Origin: Arthrobacter sp. FW305-BF8
GTDB lineage: Bacteria > Actinomycetota > Actinomycetes > Actinomycetales > Micrococcaceae
Direction of reading: 5' to 3'
NCBI RefSeq assembly: GCF_021789315.1
Contig: NZ_CP084561.1
Location: 682,001 to 746,000 of the forward strand
Length of the DNA stretch: 64,000 nucleotides
Below the pieces are notes generated by a model. It was not told where the DNA came from. It did not search any database and saw only the letters and a list, made by a program, of their open reading frames with translations. The translations under genes and the position numbers were made by a program. This document shows, one piece after another, positions 33,057 to 41,830 of this stretch. The first letter of the stretch is position 1, and every line of letters starts with the position of its first letter.

Positions 33057-33235
33057 GCCTGCGACAACCGGCATGCCTCGCCGTGCATTCCTGCAGGGAC
33101 AGTTGCTTTGGTCACGCTGGCTGCCGCTCGTGGTCGGGGAGTCCGGCGTCGCGCAGGCCTTGTTTGACGGCGGGCCCGGCCATATTGTTTGGACTAACTC
33201 CCGGCGGTCAGGCCGTACCTTCGTGGGAGGCAAAA

Positions 33236-34282
33236 GTGCGCATTGGACTCATATCGGCACCGTGGATCCCGGTGCCGCCGCCCGGTTACGGGGGCAGCGA
33301 GCGGGTGGTGGACAGCCTTGCACGCGGGTTCGCCGCAGCCGGGCATGAGGTGCTGCTTGCCGCCCCTTCCGACAGCACCTGCCCGGTTCCCCTGGCCCCG
33401 CGGATGCGCCCCTCGGAACCGGCGGACTTGGGACTCGCGTTGTCCGAGCTGAGCCACATCATCAGGGCCTACGACGGCATGACAGGCATGGACATCATCC
33501 ACGACCACACGATGAGCGGACCGCTGTACGCCGGCCGTCCGGCCGGAGTCCCGGTGGTCACCACCATCCATATCCGCCTGGCACCGCAGGCTGTGGACCT
33601 ATACACCGCGATCGGAAAGACCACCGGCATTATTGCCATCTCCCGTGACCAGGTGAGCCGCTCGCCGGAGGTCACCGTGACGAAGGTGATCCACCATGGC
33701 ATGGACGTGGCGTCCGTTCCGGTGGGCCAGGGGGACGGCGGCTATCTGTGTTTCATCGGACGGCTGTCCCCGGACAAGGGCATCCTCGAAGCAATCCAGA
33801 CCGCACGAGCGGCGGGAATCCCCCTGCGCATCAGCGCCCGGATCCAGGGAGCCGAGGAGCAGGGCTATTTCGACGACGTGGTCAGGCCGGCACTGGGCCC
33901 CGATATGGAGTTCATGGGGCCGCTGTCCGACGCCGAGAAATACGAACTGGTCGGTGGTGCGCTCGCGTTCCTCAACCCGATCCAGTGGCCTGAGCCGTTC
34001 GGCCTCGTGATGATTGAGGCGCTCGCCACCGGAACCCCCGTGGTCGGGACCCCTGCCGGTGCTGCTCCGGAAATCGTGGAGCACGGCGTCACGGGTTATC
34101 TGGGCAGCACCGGCCAGCTTGCTGGGTTCGCCGCCGAGGCCGCGGGGCTCAGCAGGGAAGCCTGCCGCGCCGCCGTCGAGCAGCGCTTCAGCTCCGCCCG
34201 CATGGTGGCCGACCATCTGGCGCTCTACGAACAGATCCTCGGCGGAAACATTCCGGAACAGACGGCGCGGCCTAACAGGTAG
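33236..34282 (+). CDS. GT4-type glycosyltransferase
   Basis: GTG 33236 follows a GGGAGG ribosome-binding site by five bases and gives 348 residues. The N-terminal Rossmann domain starts MRIGLISAPWIPVPPPGYGGSERVV, the donor-site domain reads YLCFIGRLSPDKGILEAI, and the E-x7-E motif is present as EPFGLVMIEAL, all typical of family 4 retaining glycosyltransferases. The acceptor is unknown; with the Stealth, LytR_C and M23 genes nearby, an envelope glycan or glycolipid is likely. The stop codon lies in the stem of a terminator. Confidence 0.88.
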   Translation: MRIGLISAPWIPVPPPGYGGSERVVDSLARGFAAAGHEVLLAAPSDSTCPVPLAPRMRPSEPADLGLALSELSHIIRAYDGMTGMDIIHDHTMSGPLYAGRPAGVPVVTTIHIRLAPQAVDLYTAIGKTTGIIAISRDQVSRSPEVTVTKVIHHGMDVASVPVGQGDGGYLCFIGRLSPDKGILEAIQTARAAGIPLRISARIQGAEEQGYFDDVVRPALGPDMEFMGPLSDAEKYELVGGALAFLNPIQWPEPFGLVMIEALATGTPVVGTPAGAAPEIVEHGVTGYLGSTGQLAGFAAEAAGLSREACRAAVEQRFSSARMVADHLALYEQILGGNIPEQTARPNR

Positions 34283-34289
34283 GCCGCGC
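34265..34289 (+). terminator. Hairpin that includes the glycosyltransferase stop codon
   Basis: GCGCGGCCTA (34265-34274) pairs perfectly with TAGGCCGCGC (34280-34289). The TAG stop (34280-34282) is the first part of the right arm. Confidence 0.7.
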
Positions 34290-34300
34290 GTGCCTGAGGC

Positions 34301-34365
34301 GGAGTTTCTGTGCAGATACTGGCCTCAAAAGGCTGTTGAGAGCACGATATCTGCACAAAAACTCC
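34301..34365. repeat. Intergenic palindrome, family GGAGTTTTTGT, copy 2
   Basis: GGAGTTTCTGTGCAGATA (34301-34318) pairs with TATCTGCACAAAAACTCC (34348-34365) with a single mismatch, around a 29-base centre. The right arm is the same sequence found at 32283-32293. It separates convergent genes (glycosyltransferase and sugar isomerase). Confidence 0.75.
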
Positions 34366-34377
34366 AACGCAGTGGGG

Positions 34378-35379
34378 TCAGGCCTTGCTGCTGAAGGCGG
34401 CGTCGAAGCTGGTCTGCGACGCCGGGAAGTCGAACTTCTTCAGCGCCGCGAGGGCTTCGGGGGCGCCGTGGAGGCGGTCCATGCCGGCGTCTTCCCACTC
34501 AATGGAGATGGGGCCGGTGTAGCCGATCGCGGTGAGGGCCCGGAAGGAGGATTCCCAGGGGACGTCGCCGCGTCCTGCGGAGACGAAGTCCCAGCCGCGG
34601 CGGGGGTCGCCCCAAGGCAGGTGCGAGCCCATCACGGTGTTCCGGCCGGTGGGGCGGAGCTTGGTGTCCTTGCAGTCGACGTGATAGATCCGGTCCTTGA
34701 AGTCCCAGATGAAGGAGACGGGGTCGATGCCCTGCCACATGAAGTGCGAGGGGTCCCAGTTCAGGCCGAACGCTTCGCGGTGCCCGATCGCTTCGAGGGT
34801 GCGGACGGTGGTCCAGTAGTCGTAGGCGATCTCGGAGGGGTGGACCTCGTGGGCGAAGCGGACGCCGCATTCGTCGAAGACGTCCAGGATGGGGTTCCAG
34901 CGGTCGGCGAAGTCCTGGTAGCCGGCGTCGATGACCTTTTCGGGGACGGGCGGGAACATGGCCACGTATTGCCAGATGGAGGAGCCGGTGAAGCCGACGA
35001 CGGTGTCCACGCCGAGGGCCTTGGCGAGGCGGGCGGTGTGTTTCATTTCCTCGGCGGCGCGCTGCCGGACGCCTTCGGGGTCACCGTCGCCCCAGACCTT
35101 GGACCCGACGATCGCTTCGTGCCGGAAGTCGATCGGGTCATCGCACACGGCCTGGCCCTTGAGGTGGTTGGAGATCGCCCAGACCTGCAAGTTGTACTTC
35201 TCCAGGACGGCGAGTTTGGATTCGACGTAGCCGGGTTCGTCCCAGCGCCAGGCGTCCAGGTGGTCGCCGGAGACCGCGATTTCCAGGCCGTCGTAGCCCC
35301 AGCCGGACGCGAGCTTGGCGACTTCCTCGAAGGGCAGGTCGGCCCACTGGCCGGTGAACAGGGTGTACGGGCGGGGCAT
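34378..35379 (-). CDS. Sugar isomerase/epimerase-like protein (AP endonuclease 2 fold)
   Basis: The 333-residue protein is a TIM barrel of the xylose-isomerase-like/AP_endonuc_2 group: FEEVAKLASGWGYDGLEIAVSGDHLD, a catalytic-type segment FAHEVHPSEIAYD, GLNWDPSHFMWQGIDP and IYHVDCKDTK provide the Glu, His and Asp metal ligands. Relatives act as isomerases, epimerases, or lyases/hydratases of 3-keto sugars. It is the last gene of a four-gene operon and starts two bases after the upstream stop, with AAGGAGCC as binding site. The specific substrate is unknown. Confidence 0.85.
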   Translation of the reverse strand: MPRPYTLFTGQWADLPFEEVAKLASGWGYDGLEIAVSGDHLDAWRWDEPGYVESKLAVLEKYNLQVWAISNHLKGQAVCDDPIDFRHEAIVGSKVWGDGDPEGVRQRAAEEMKHTARLAKALGVDTVVGFTGSSIWQYVAMFPPVPEKVIDAGYQDFADRWNPILDVFDECGVRFAHEVHPSEIAYDYWTTVRTLEAIGHREAFGLNWDPSHFMWQGIDPVSFIWDFKDRIYHVDCKDTKLRPTGRNTVMGSHLPWGDPRRGWDFVSAGRGDVPWESSFRALTAIGYTGPISIEWEDAGMDRLHGAPEALAALKKFDFPASQTSFDAAFSSKA

Positions 35380-35381
35380 GG

Positions 35382-36593
35382 TCAGGCTCCTTCAGTGGCG
35401 GGGACGGTGACTGGTGCGGTGAGCTGGATGATGGAGGATTTGGACTTGGCGGATTCTTCGACGGCGGCCAGCACCCGTTGCACGGCAAGGCCCTCTTCGA
35501 ACGACGGCGAGGGCGCCTCGCCGGTGCTGATGGCAGTGAGGAAGTCGCGGATCTGGTGCGTGAACGTGTGTTCCCACCCGATGATGTGGCCCTGCGGCCA
35601 CCACGCTTCAAGGTAGGGGTGTTCGGGTTCATTGACTAGAATCCGCCGGAATCCCTGCTCGCGGGCCGGGACGGTGGCGTCCAGGAAACCGAGTTCGTTC
35701 AGGTTCTCCAGGTCGAAGAGCAGGGAGCCCTTGTCTCCGTAGATCTCCAGTTTGAGCGAGTTTTTCTGGCCGGTGGCCATGCGGGAGACCTCCACCGAGG
35801 CGATGGTCCCGGAGTCCAGGGTCAGCGTCGCCCAGGCGGCGTCGTCGACCGTCACGTCCTCCAGCCCGCCTGCGGGACCACTAGTGCCGGGGCGGCTGCC
35901 TACGAAGGTGTGCAGCCGGCCCGTGACTTCGGTGACGGTTCCGCCAAGGAGGGACAGAACCTGATCGATGGCGTGCGAGGCGATGTCTCCCAGCGCTCCG
36001 GACCCGGCGGTTTCCTTGCGCAGCCGCCACGACATGGGCGATTCGGGGTCGGAAAGCCAGTCCTGCAAATATGCCGCACGGACGTGCCGCACGGTCCCGA
36101 GCCGGCCCTCGGCGATCAGCTCCTTCGCCAGGGCCAAGGCGGGCACGCGGCGGTAGTTGAACCCGATCATGGACTGCAGGCCGCGTGCCCGGGCCGCCGA
36201 GGCCGCTGCGGTCATCGCCTCGGCCTCGGCGACGGTGTTGGCCAGCGGCTTTTCGACCAGGACGTGCTTGCCCGCTTCGAGGGCGGCGACAGCGATTTCG
36301 GCGTGCATCCACCCCGGGGCGCAGATGTCCACGATGTGAATATCGTCCCGAGCGATCACGGACCGCCAGTCGGTGGCGGACTCGGCCCAGCCATACTTTG
36401 CTGCCGCGGCGGCCACCTGGCCGGCGTCCCGGCCCACGAGCACTTTCTGCTCGAAGGCCGGGACATCGAAGTAGGACGCGACGTTCCGCCAGGCGTTTGA
36501 GTGGGCCTTGCCCATAAACGCGTAGCCGATCATCGCCACACCCAGTGTCCTGGTGTCCAGGTCGGCGCCGTCCTTGCTGTCTGCGGAGTTCAT
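35382..36593 (-). CDS. Gfo/Idh/MocA-family oxidoreductase
   Basis: From ATG 36593 (AGGAAAC upstream) the protein has 403 residues. The Rossmann start GVAMIGYAFMGKAHSNAW is atypical at the third Gly (GYAFMG), as in several inositol/keto-sugar dehydrogenases of the family. The conserved EKP is VLVEKPLAN, and the substrate domain contains GALGDIASHAIDQ with the His usually involved in catalysis. It oxidises or reduces a sugar or glycoside with NAD(P). It lies between a second Gfo/Idh gene and an isomerase in one operon. Confidence 0.9.
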   Translation of the reverse strand: MNSADSKDGADLDTRTLGVAMIGYAFMGKAHSNAWRNVASYFDVPAFEQKVLVGRDAGQVAAAAAKYGWAESATDWRSVIARDDIHIVDICAPGWMHAEIAVAALEAGKHVLVEKPLANTVAEAEAMTAAASAARARGLQSMIGFNYRRVPALALAKELIAEGRLGTVRHVRAAYLQDWLSDPESPMSWRLRKETAGSGALGDIASHAIDQVLSLLGGTVTEVTGRLHTFVGSRPGTSGPAGGLEDVTVDDAAWATLTLDSGTIASVEVSRMATGQKNSLKLEIYGDKGSLLFDLENLNELGFLDATVPAREQGFRRILVNEPEHPYLEAWWPQGHIIGWEHTFTHQIRDFLTAISTGEAPSPSFEEGLAVQRVLAAVEESAKSKSSIIQLTAPVTVPATEGA

Positions 36594-36603
36594 GGTGTGT
36601 TTC

Positions 36604-37731
36604 CTAGAGCGTGGATGCGGTGGGGTCCCAGTCCTCGGGGAGGGCCGGGGACTCGGACGCGGAGCTTTCGACGTCAACGAACGTGCCGGATTCCATGGAT
36701 TCGGTGATCGAGACCATGGTGTCCAGGACGTGGTACGCGAGGTAGCCGGTTGCGCGGTGCGGGACGCCGGCCCGGAGGGAGCGGGCCATGTCCAGCACAC
36801 CCATGCCGCGGCCGTTGGACGGACCGGTGGCGGGGATGACCGTCCAGTCCTCATCGCCCGCGCGCCAGAGCCGCACGTCGCCGTCGAAATAGTTGGGGTC
36901 GGGGAGCGAGATGGTGGCCTCGGTGCCGGTGATCTCCACGAAGCCCATCCGCTGCCGGGGTGACTCGAAGGAAAAGACGCTGTGCGAGGACTGGCCACCC
37001 TCGAACTGGGCCATGGCAGAGACATGGGTGGGGACTTCCACCGTGAACTCTTCGCCGAGCTTGGGGCCGGAACCGATGACGCGGACTTCCTTGGCCTTGG
37101 ACCCGACGGCCGCCACCTTGCGGACCGACCCGAAGGTCTGGACCAGGGCCGTGAGGTAGTACGGGCCCATGTCGAACAGTGGTCCGGCTCCGTACTGGAA
37201 GAGGAATGCCGGGTTCGGATGCCAGGACTCGGGCCCGGGGGTCTGGAACGTGGTCATGGCGGTGAGTGGCGTCCCGATGTCGCCGCGTTCGATCAGCCTG
37301 CGCGCGGTCTGAAGCCCCGCACCGAGGAACGTGTCCGGGGCCGTGCCGAGGCGGATTCCGGCGGCGTCGGCCGTCTTCAGAAGCCCGAGGCCCGATTCGC
37401 GGTCCAGCGAGAACGGCTTCTCGGTCCAGACGTGCTTTCCAGCGTTGACGGCGGCGGTGGCCACCTCGACGTGTGCGGCCGGAATGGTCAGGTTGACGAT
37501 GATCTCGACGTCGGGATAGTTGAGTGCGGCGTCAACGCCGCCCCACTCGGGGACGCCGTACTCCTTGGCCCGTGCCTGGGCCGCGTCTTCGAACAGGTCC
37601 GCGATGACGTGCACCTTCAAATCGGGGAAGGCCGTCAGGTTGTCCAGGTATTGCTTGCTGATGTTGCCGGCGCCGATGACGCCGACGCCCACCGGCCCCC
37701 GGCGGGAAGACGGCGTGAACGCGCCGCTCAT
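36604..37731 (-). CDS. Gfo/Idh/MocA-family oxidoreductase
   Basis: The 375-residue protein has the classic Rossmann motif VGVGVIGAGNISKQYLDNL and the catalytic-lysine motif HVWTEKPFSLD. The second domain shows GPLFDMGPYYLTALVQTFG with the family Asp and Tyr. It overlaps the upstream isomerase by an ATGA and is ten bases from the next gene. Two dehydrogenases in one operon fit a pathway with one oxidation and one reduction step on the same sugar. Confidence 0.9.
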   Translation of the reverse strand: MSGAFTPSSRRGPVGVGVIGAGNISKQYLDNLTAFPDLKVHVIADLFEDAAQARAKEYGVPEWGGVDAALNYPDVEIIVNLTIPAAHVEVATAAVNAGKHVWTEKPFSLDRESGLGLLKTADAAGIRLGTAPDTFLGAGLQTARRLIERGDIGTPLTAMTTFQTPGPESWHPNPAFLFQYGAGPLFDMGPYYLTALVQTFGSVRKVAAVGSKAKEVRVIGSGPKLGEEFTVEVPTHVSAMAQFEGGQSSHSVFSFESPRQRMGFVEITGTEATISLPDPNYFDGDVRLWRAGDEDWTVIPATGPSNGRGMGVLDMARSLRAGVPHRATGYLAYHVLDTMVSITESMESGTFVDVESSASESPALPEDWDPTASTL

Positions 37732-38486
37732 GCCTGGGCCCCTTCGGTGGACTTCGCGGAGGCGGGATTCAGGAAGGCCAGGGACTGGGTGATGCCGTCA
37801 AAGATGTCGCCGGAGTAGTCGTCGAACTCCACCACGCCCACTTCCAGGGACTTGGCTGCCCCGATGACATCCCACACCGGGATCTTGCCCTGCCCGGCCG
37901 GCTGCTGCGCCTTAGTATCGGTGTTGAGCGGGCCGTCCTTGATGTGGATGAACTTCACCCGGTGACCGAGTTTGGTCAGGATGTCCACCGGGTCCTGGCC
38001 GCCGACGGCCACCCAGTAGGTGTCCACCTCCAGGGCCAGTTCGGGGTCCAGCAGCCCTTCGAAGTACTCCAGGGCGGTCTGCCCCTCGATGGTGGAATCG
38101 AGCTCCCAGGCGTGGTTGTGGTAGCCGACGCGGATGCCGTACTCGGCGCCCTTCCTGGCGGCGGCGTTGAGCTTGGCGGCGGTGGACTGGATGTCCTCGG
38201 CCTTCTGCCAGTGCTCGGCCGTGATGTAGGGCTCGATGACCGTGCCGATCCCCAACTCCCTTGCAGCGGCGAAGATCTCGTCCTGGTTCTGGCTAAGCAG
38301 CGGCGCATGGCCGGACGGAGCCGTAAGGCCGTTCTCCTTCAGTGCGGCGCCGAGCTCCTTGGCGGTGGACACGAAGTTGTAAGGCTCAACCTGCGTGAAG
38401 CCGATTTCAGCGACCTTTCGGATGGTGCCCGGAAGATCCTCCTGGATGGCGTTGCGGAGGGTGTACAGCTGGAGCGAATACGACAT
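37728..38486 (-). CDS. Sugar isomerase/epimerase-like protein (AP endonuclease 2 fold)
   Basis: The 252-residue TIM barrel is shorter than its operon partner. It begins SYSLQLYTLRNAIQEDLPGTIRKVAEIGFTQVEPYNF and has metal-ligand segments GYHNHAWELD, LALEVDTYWVAVGG, VKFIHIKDG and EFDDYSG. It is the first gene of the operon, with GAGG repeated before ATG 38486 (GAGGTGAGGAAACC). The promoter at 38559-38587 drives it, facing the ROK gene. Confidence 0.88.
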   Translation of the reverse strand: MSYSLQLYTLRNAIQEDLPGTIRKVAEIGFTQVEPYNFVSTAKELGAALKENGLTAPSGHAPLLSQNQDEIFAAARELGIGTVIEPYITAEHWQKAEDIQSTAAKLNAAARKGAEYGIRVGYHNHAWELDSTIEGQTALEYFEGLLDPELALEVDTYWVAVGGQDPVDILTKLGHRVKFIHIKDGPLNTDTKAQQPAGQGKIPVWDVIGAAKSLEVGVVEFDDYSGDIFDGITQSLAFLNPASAKSTEGAQA

Positions 38487-38558
38487 TTGGTTTCCTCACC
38501 TCGTTGCTGACCGTCCGGGCATCCACCTTTGGCGCCCCTGCGGAGTAGGCCTTTTTTG

Positions 38559-38587
38559 AAGCTACGGTTACTTTTGCCGCAAGTCAA
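38559..38587 (-). promoter_or_regulatory. Sigma-70-type promoter of the sugar operon
   Basis: On the minus strand TTGACT (38582-38587) and TAGCTT (38559-38564) are separated by exactly 17 bp, an excellent housekeeping promoter. Repeated AAAAGT/ACTTTT elements overlap it (38570-38606, for example CAAAAGTTTCGAAAAGTT) and are the likely binding sites of the divergent ROK regulator. Confidence 0.75.
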
Positions 38588-38644
38588 TCAAAAGTTTCGA
38601 AAAGTTCGGGCATAAGTCCCTGACTTTGTGCTATTCCTTTAACC

Positions 38645-39865
38645 ATGCAGACATCCCCCGCCGTGGAGCGGTCCTTCGGGGACACCGGGCTTTTTGCCCG
38701 CGCAGGCGACCTCTTCCAGTTGCTTCGCGACGGAAAGGCAAGGACGCGTTCTGAGCTCATTGCGGTCACGGGCCTGGCCCGCACCACGCTGGCGGCAAGG
38801 ATCGACGCGCTGGCCGCGCTGGGTTACATAGGTCCGGCCGGTGAGGCAGCATCTTCGGGGGGCCGGCCGCCGTCGCGGTTTATTTTCAATGCCAGCAGGA
38901 AGGTGGTGCTCGCAGCAGACGTCGGTGCTTCCCATGCCTCGGTTGCCGTCACGGATCTGGACGGAGCCATTCTGGCCCGCAATTCAGGTCCACTGGACAT
39001 TTCCAACGGTCCCGAGGACGTCCTTGCATGGGTACTGCGGAACTGCAGATCACTGCTGGAGAGCATCGGGCGGGCGGAGCGGGACGTCGCGGGCGTGGGA
39101 CTGGGGCTGCCGGGGCCGGTGGAGCACCATACTGGCAAGCCCGTCAAGCCGCCCATCATGCCCGGATGGGACGGGTTCGACGTGGCCGGTTACATCCGCG
39201 GCGAGCTCGGATGCGAGGTCCTTGTGGATAACGACGTGAACATCATGGCCGTCGGCGAGCGTCACGCCTTCTGGCAGGACCACCAAAACCTGCTATTCGT
39301 TAAGGCCGCCACCGGCATCGGGGCGGGGATCATCAGCAGCGGCCAGCTCCAGCGGGGCGCGGAGGGTGCCTCTGGCGACCTGGGGCATATCCGCGTCCCC
39401 AGCGGCGAGGACGTCCTGTGCCGGTGCGGCAACCACGGCTGCCTTGAGGCGCTGGCCTCGGGACCTGCGCTGGCGGCAAAACTGCGTGCGCACGGGATCG
39501 ACGCCGCCTCGGGTACCGCGGTGGTGGACCTTGCAGCGCTGGGGGACGTTCAGGCCATTCGCATGCTCCGCCAGGCGGGAAGGGACATGGGGGAGGTGTT
39601 GGCCATGTGCGTGAACCTCCTGAACCCGTCAGTGATTGTGGTTGGCGGCAGCCTCTCCCGGGCGGGCGACCAGCTCCTGGCCGGTATCCGCGAGACCGTG
39701 TACCGCCGGTCGCAGCCGCTCGCCACATCGAAGCTGCGCATCGAGCAATCCAAGGCGCCCGTGGATGCCGCCATCTGGGGTGCGAGCCGGATGGTCATTG
39801 ACCACGTACTTTCGCCGGAGGCAGTCGAATCAGCCATCCGGGACGCCGCCCTCCAAAATGCCTAG
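38645..39865 (+). CDS. ROK-family transcriptional regulator
   Basis: The 406-residue protein joins an N-terminal winged helix (LFQLLRDGKARTRSELIAVTGLARTTLAARIDAL) to a ROK sugar-kinase-like domain. The ROK part shows VLAADVGASHASVAVTDLDG, the VDNDVN site and the zinc motif CRCGNHGCLEALAS. It probably represses the divergent operon and its own transcription unit and is relieved by a sugar. TATTCC (38632-38637) sits seven bases before the ATG with no ribosome-binding site, so the mRNA may be leaderless. The next two genes follow on the same strand. Confidence 0.92.
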   Translation: MQTSPAVERSFGDTGLFARAGDLFQLLRDGKARTRSELIAVTGLARTTLAARIDALAALGYIGPAGEAASSGGRPPSRFIFNASRKVVLAADVGASHASVAVTDLDGAILARNSGPLDISNGPEDVLAWVLRNCRSLLESIGRAERDVAGVGLGLPGPVEHHTGKPVKPPIMPGWDGFDVAGYIRGELGCEVLVDNDVNIMAVGERHAFWQDHQNLLFVKAATGIGAGIISSGQLQRGAEGASGDLGHIRVPSGEDVLCRCGNHGCLEALASGPALAAKLRAHGIDAASGTAVVDLAALGDVQAIRMLRQAGRDMGEVLAMCVNLLNPSVIVVGGSLSRAGDQLLAGIRETVYRRSQPLATSKLRIEQSKAPVDAAIWGASRMVIDHVLSPEAVESAIRDAALQNA

Positions 39866-39900
39866 CGTTTCAAGACAACGAGAAACAGAGGAACCATTTC

Positions 39901-41010
39901 GTGAGTGATCATCAGCCATCAGCCCGGCCGGCCACGCCCCTGAGAGTCGGCGTCGTCGGCATCGGCTGGGCCGGCCAGCAGCACATCGATGCCTACAAGA
40001 AGATCGACGGTGTGGAACTCGTCGCGGTCGCCGCGATGGAAGAGGACCTGCTGAGGAAGATCAAGGACGAGCACAGCGTCCCCCACACCTTTGCCCGCTG
40101 GGAGGACCTGATCGAACTCGACGGGCTCGACGCCGTCAGCGTGGCAGTACCGACCTTCCTGCACGCCCCGATTGCCATCGCCGCCCTGGAACGCGGGCTG
40201 CACGTCCTGAGCGAGAAGCCCCTCGCGCGCAACGGTGAGGAAGGGCTCCAGATGGTGGAGGCCGCACGGAAGGCCGGCCGCGTCCTGGACGTGGCCTTCA
40301 ACCACCGCCGCCGAGGCGACATCCAGAAGCTGAAAGGCATCATCGACGACGGCGAACTCGGCCGGCCGTACTACGCCAAGGCTTCGTGGCTGCGCCGGCA
40401 GGGCATCCCGATGCTGGGCAGCTGGTTCACCAACCCCGCGCTGGCCGGCGGCGGCCCGCTGGCCGACATCGGCGTCCATGTCCTGGATTATGCCCTGCAC
40501 CTGCTGGGCGAACCGCGGGTTCTCTCCGTCTCGGCGTCGACGCATTCCGAGCTGGGACCCCGCGGACTGGGCGGCAATGCCCGCTATACCGCCATGAAGT
40601 CCTCCCACAAGTTTGAGGTGGAGGACTTCGCCTCGGCGTTCATCCGGCTTGAAGGCGGCGGCACGCTGATTCTCGAAGTCGGCTGGGCCGCATACCGGGA
40701 CGAGGAGGACCTGATGGACTTCACCGTTTACGGCACCGACGGCGGAGCGGAACTCCGCGCCGTCGGGGCATCCAACGTCCCCGTTGCGGATGTCCGGATC
40801 TTCAAGGAACAGGACGGCGAGAACGCCGACTACGTGGTGGTGGCGGAGCCGGGCCGCGCGCACCAGGCCGTGGTGGAGGACTTTGTGGACGCCGTCCGCG
40901 GCGGCGAGACCGTGTGGGGAGCCCACGACGGCTCACTCGCCCTGACCCGTGCCCTTGTCCTCGATGCCTGCTACCGGTCCGCCCTCGAACAGCGCGAAGT
41001 GAGGCTCTGA
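39901..41010 (+). CDS. Gfo/Idh/MocA-family oxidoreductase (ThuB-like)
   Basis: The 369-residue protein starts at GTG 39901 after GAGGA. The Rossmann motif is RVGVVGIGWAGQQHIDAY, the EKP motif HVLSEKPLARNG, and the second domain reads GGGPLADIGVHVLDYALHLLGEPR. It is one base from the ThuA-like gene. Adjacent Gfo/Idh and ThuA genes recall thuB-thuA of rhizobia, which handle trehalose and related disaccharides through 3-keto intermediates. The substrate here is not known. Confidence 0.9.
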   Translation: MSDHQPSARPATPLRVGVVGIGWAGQQHIDAYKKIDGVELVAVAAMEEDLLRKIKDEHSVPHTFARWEDLIELDGLDAVSVAVPTFLHAPIAIAALERGLHVLSEKPLARNGEEGLQMVEAARKAGRVLDVAFNHRRRGDIQKLKGIIDDGELGRPYYAKASWLRRQGIPMLGSWFTNPALAGGGPLADIGVHVLDYALHLLGEPRVLSVSASTHSELGPRGLGGNARYTAMKSSHKFEVEDFASAFIRLEGGGTLILEVGWAAYRDEEDLMDFTVYGTDGGAELRAVGASNVPVADVRIFKEQDGENADYVVVAEPGRAHQAVVEDFVDAVRGGETVWGAHDGSLALTRALVLDACYRSALEQREVRL

Positions 41011-41011
41011 C

Positions 41012-41761
41012 ATGACCGAAAAACTCAACATCCTGGTCTGGAACGAAGGCGTCCACGAGGCGAACAACCAGCCGGAAACCATGGCCGAGATGTACCCCAA
41101 CGGCATGCACGGCGCCATCGCGGACGGGCTCAGGGGCTTTTACCCGGATTCCGGCATCACCACCGCCACGCTCGCCGACCCGGAGCACGGGCTCTCCGAG
41201 GAGACTCTCGCCGCCACGGACGTGCTCCTGTGGTGGGGACACGTTGCCCACGGCGACGTCAGCGACGAGGTGGTGGAGCGGGTGCAGCGGCACGTCCTGG
41301 GCGGCATGGGGCTGATCGTGCTCCACTCGGGGCACTTCGCGAAGATCTTCACCAGGCTGCTCGGCACCACGTGCTCGCTGAAGTGGCGGAACGAGGGCGA
41401 ACGGGAGCTCGTGTGGACCGTGAAGCCGTCGCATCCGATTGCCGCCGGCGTGGAAAGCCCCATCGTGATCCCGAAGCAGGAGATGTACGGCGAACTCTTC
41501 GACATTCCCGAGCCGGACGACCTCATCTTCATCAGCTCGTTCGAAGGCGGCGAGGTGTTCCGCTCGGGCGTGACGTTCACGCGCGGGAAGGGCCGGATCT
41601 TCTACTTCAGCCCGGGGGACCAGGAGTACCCCGTGTACCACCAGCCGCAGATCCGGCAGGTGATCGCCAACGGCGTGGGCTGGGTGGCGCAGCCGGGCCG
41701 GTTCCGCGAAGCGCCGGGCGTCAGCAACGCTCCGCGGAACTGGTTCCTGAACACCGCCTGA
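41012..41761 (+). CDS. ThuA-domain protein
   Basis: The 249-residue protein has the ThuA (class I glutamine-amidotransferase-like) fold: LNILVWNEGVHEANNQPETMAEMYPNGMHGAIAD, DVLLWWGHVAHGDVSDEVVERVQ, GLIVLHSGHF and a C-terminal GRIFYFSPGDQEYPVYHQPQIRQVIANGVGW. The family lacks the amidotransferase Cys and takes part in metabolism of trehalose and other disaccharides. It starts one base after the upstream stop and ends the ROK-led transcription unit. Confidence 0.9.
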   Translation: MTEKLNILVWNEGVHEANNQPETMAEMYPNGMHGAIADGLRGFYPDSGITTATLADPEHGLSEETLAATDVLLWWGHVAHGDVSDEVVERVQRHVLGGMGLIVLHSGHFAKIFTRLLGTTCSLKWRNEGERELVWTVKPSHPIAAGVESPIVIPKQEMYGELFDIPEPDDLIFISSFEGGEVFRSGVTFTRGKGRIFYFSPGDQEYPVYHQPQIRQVIANGVGWVAQPGRFREAPGVSNAPRNWFLNTA

Positions 41762-41830
41762 GCGCGAGCGGGCACCTGTGGCCCCTGTCGAGCCGTGCTT
41801 TTGAGCCGATAGGGTCGCCGCGTGATAGCA

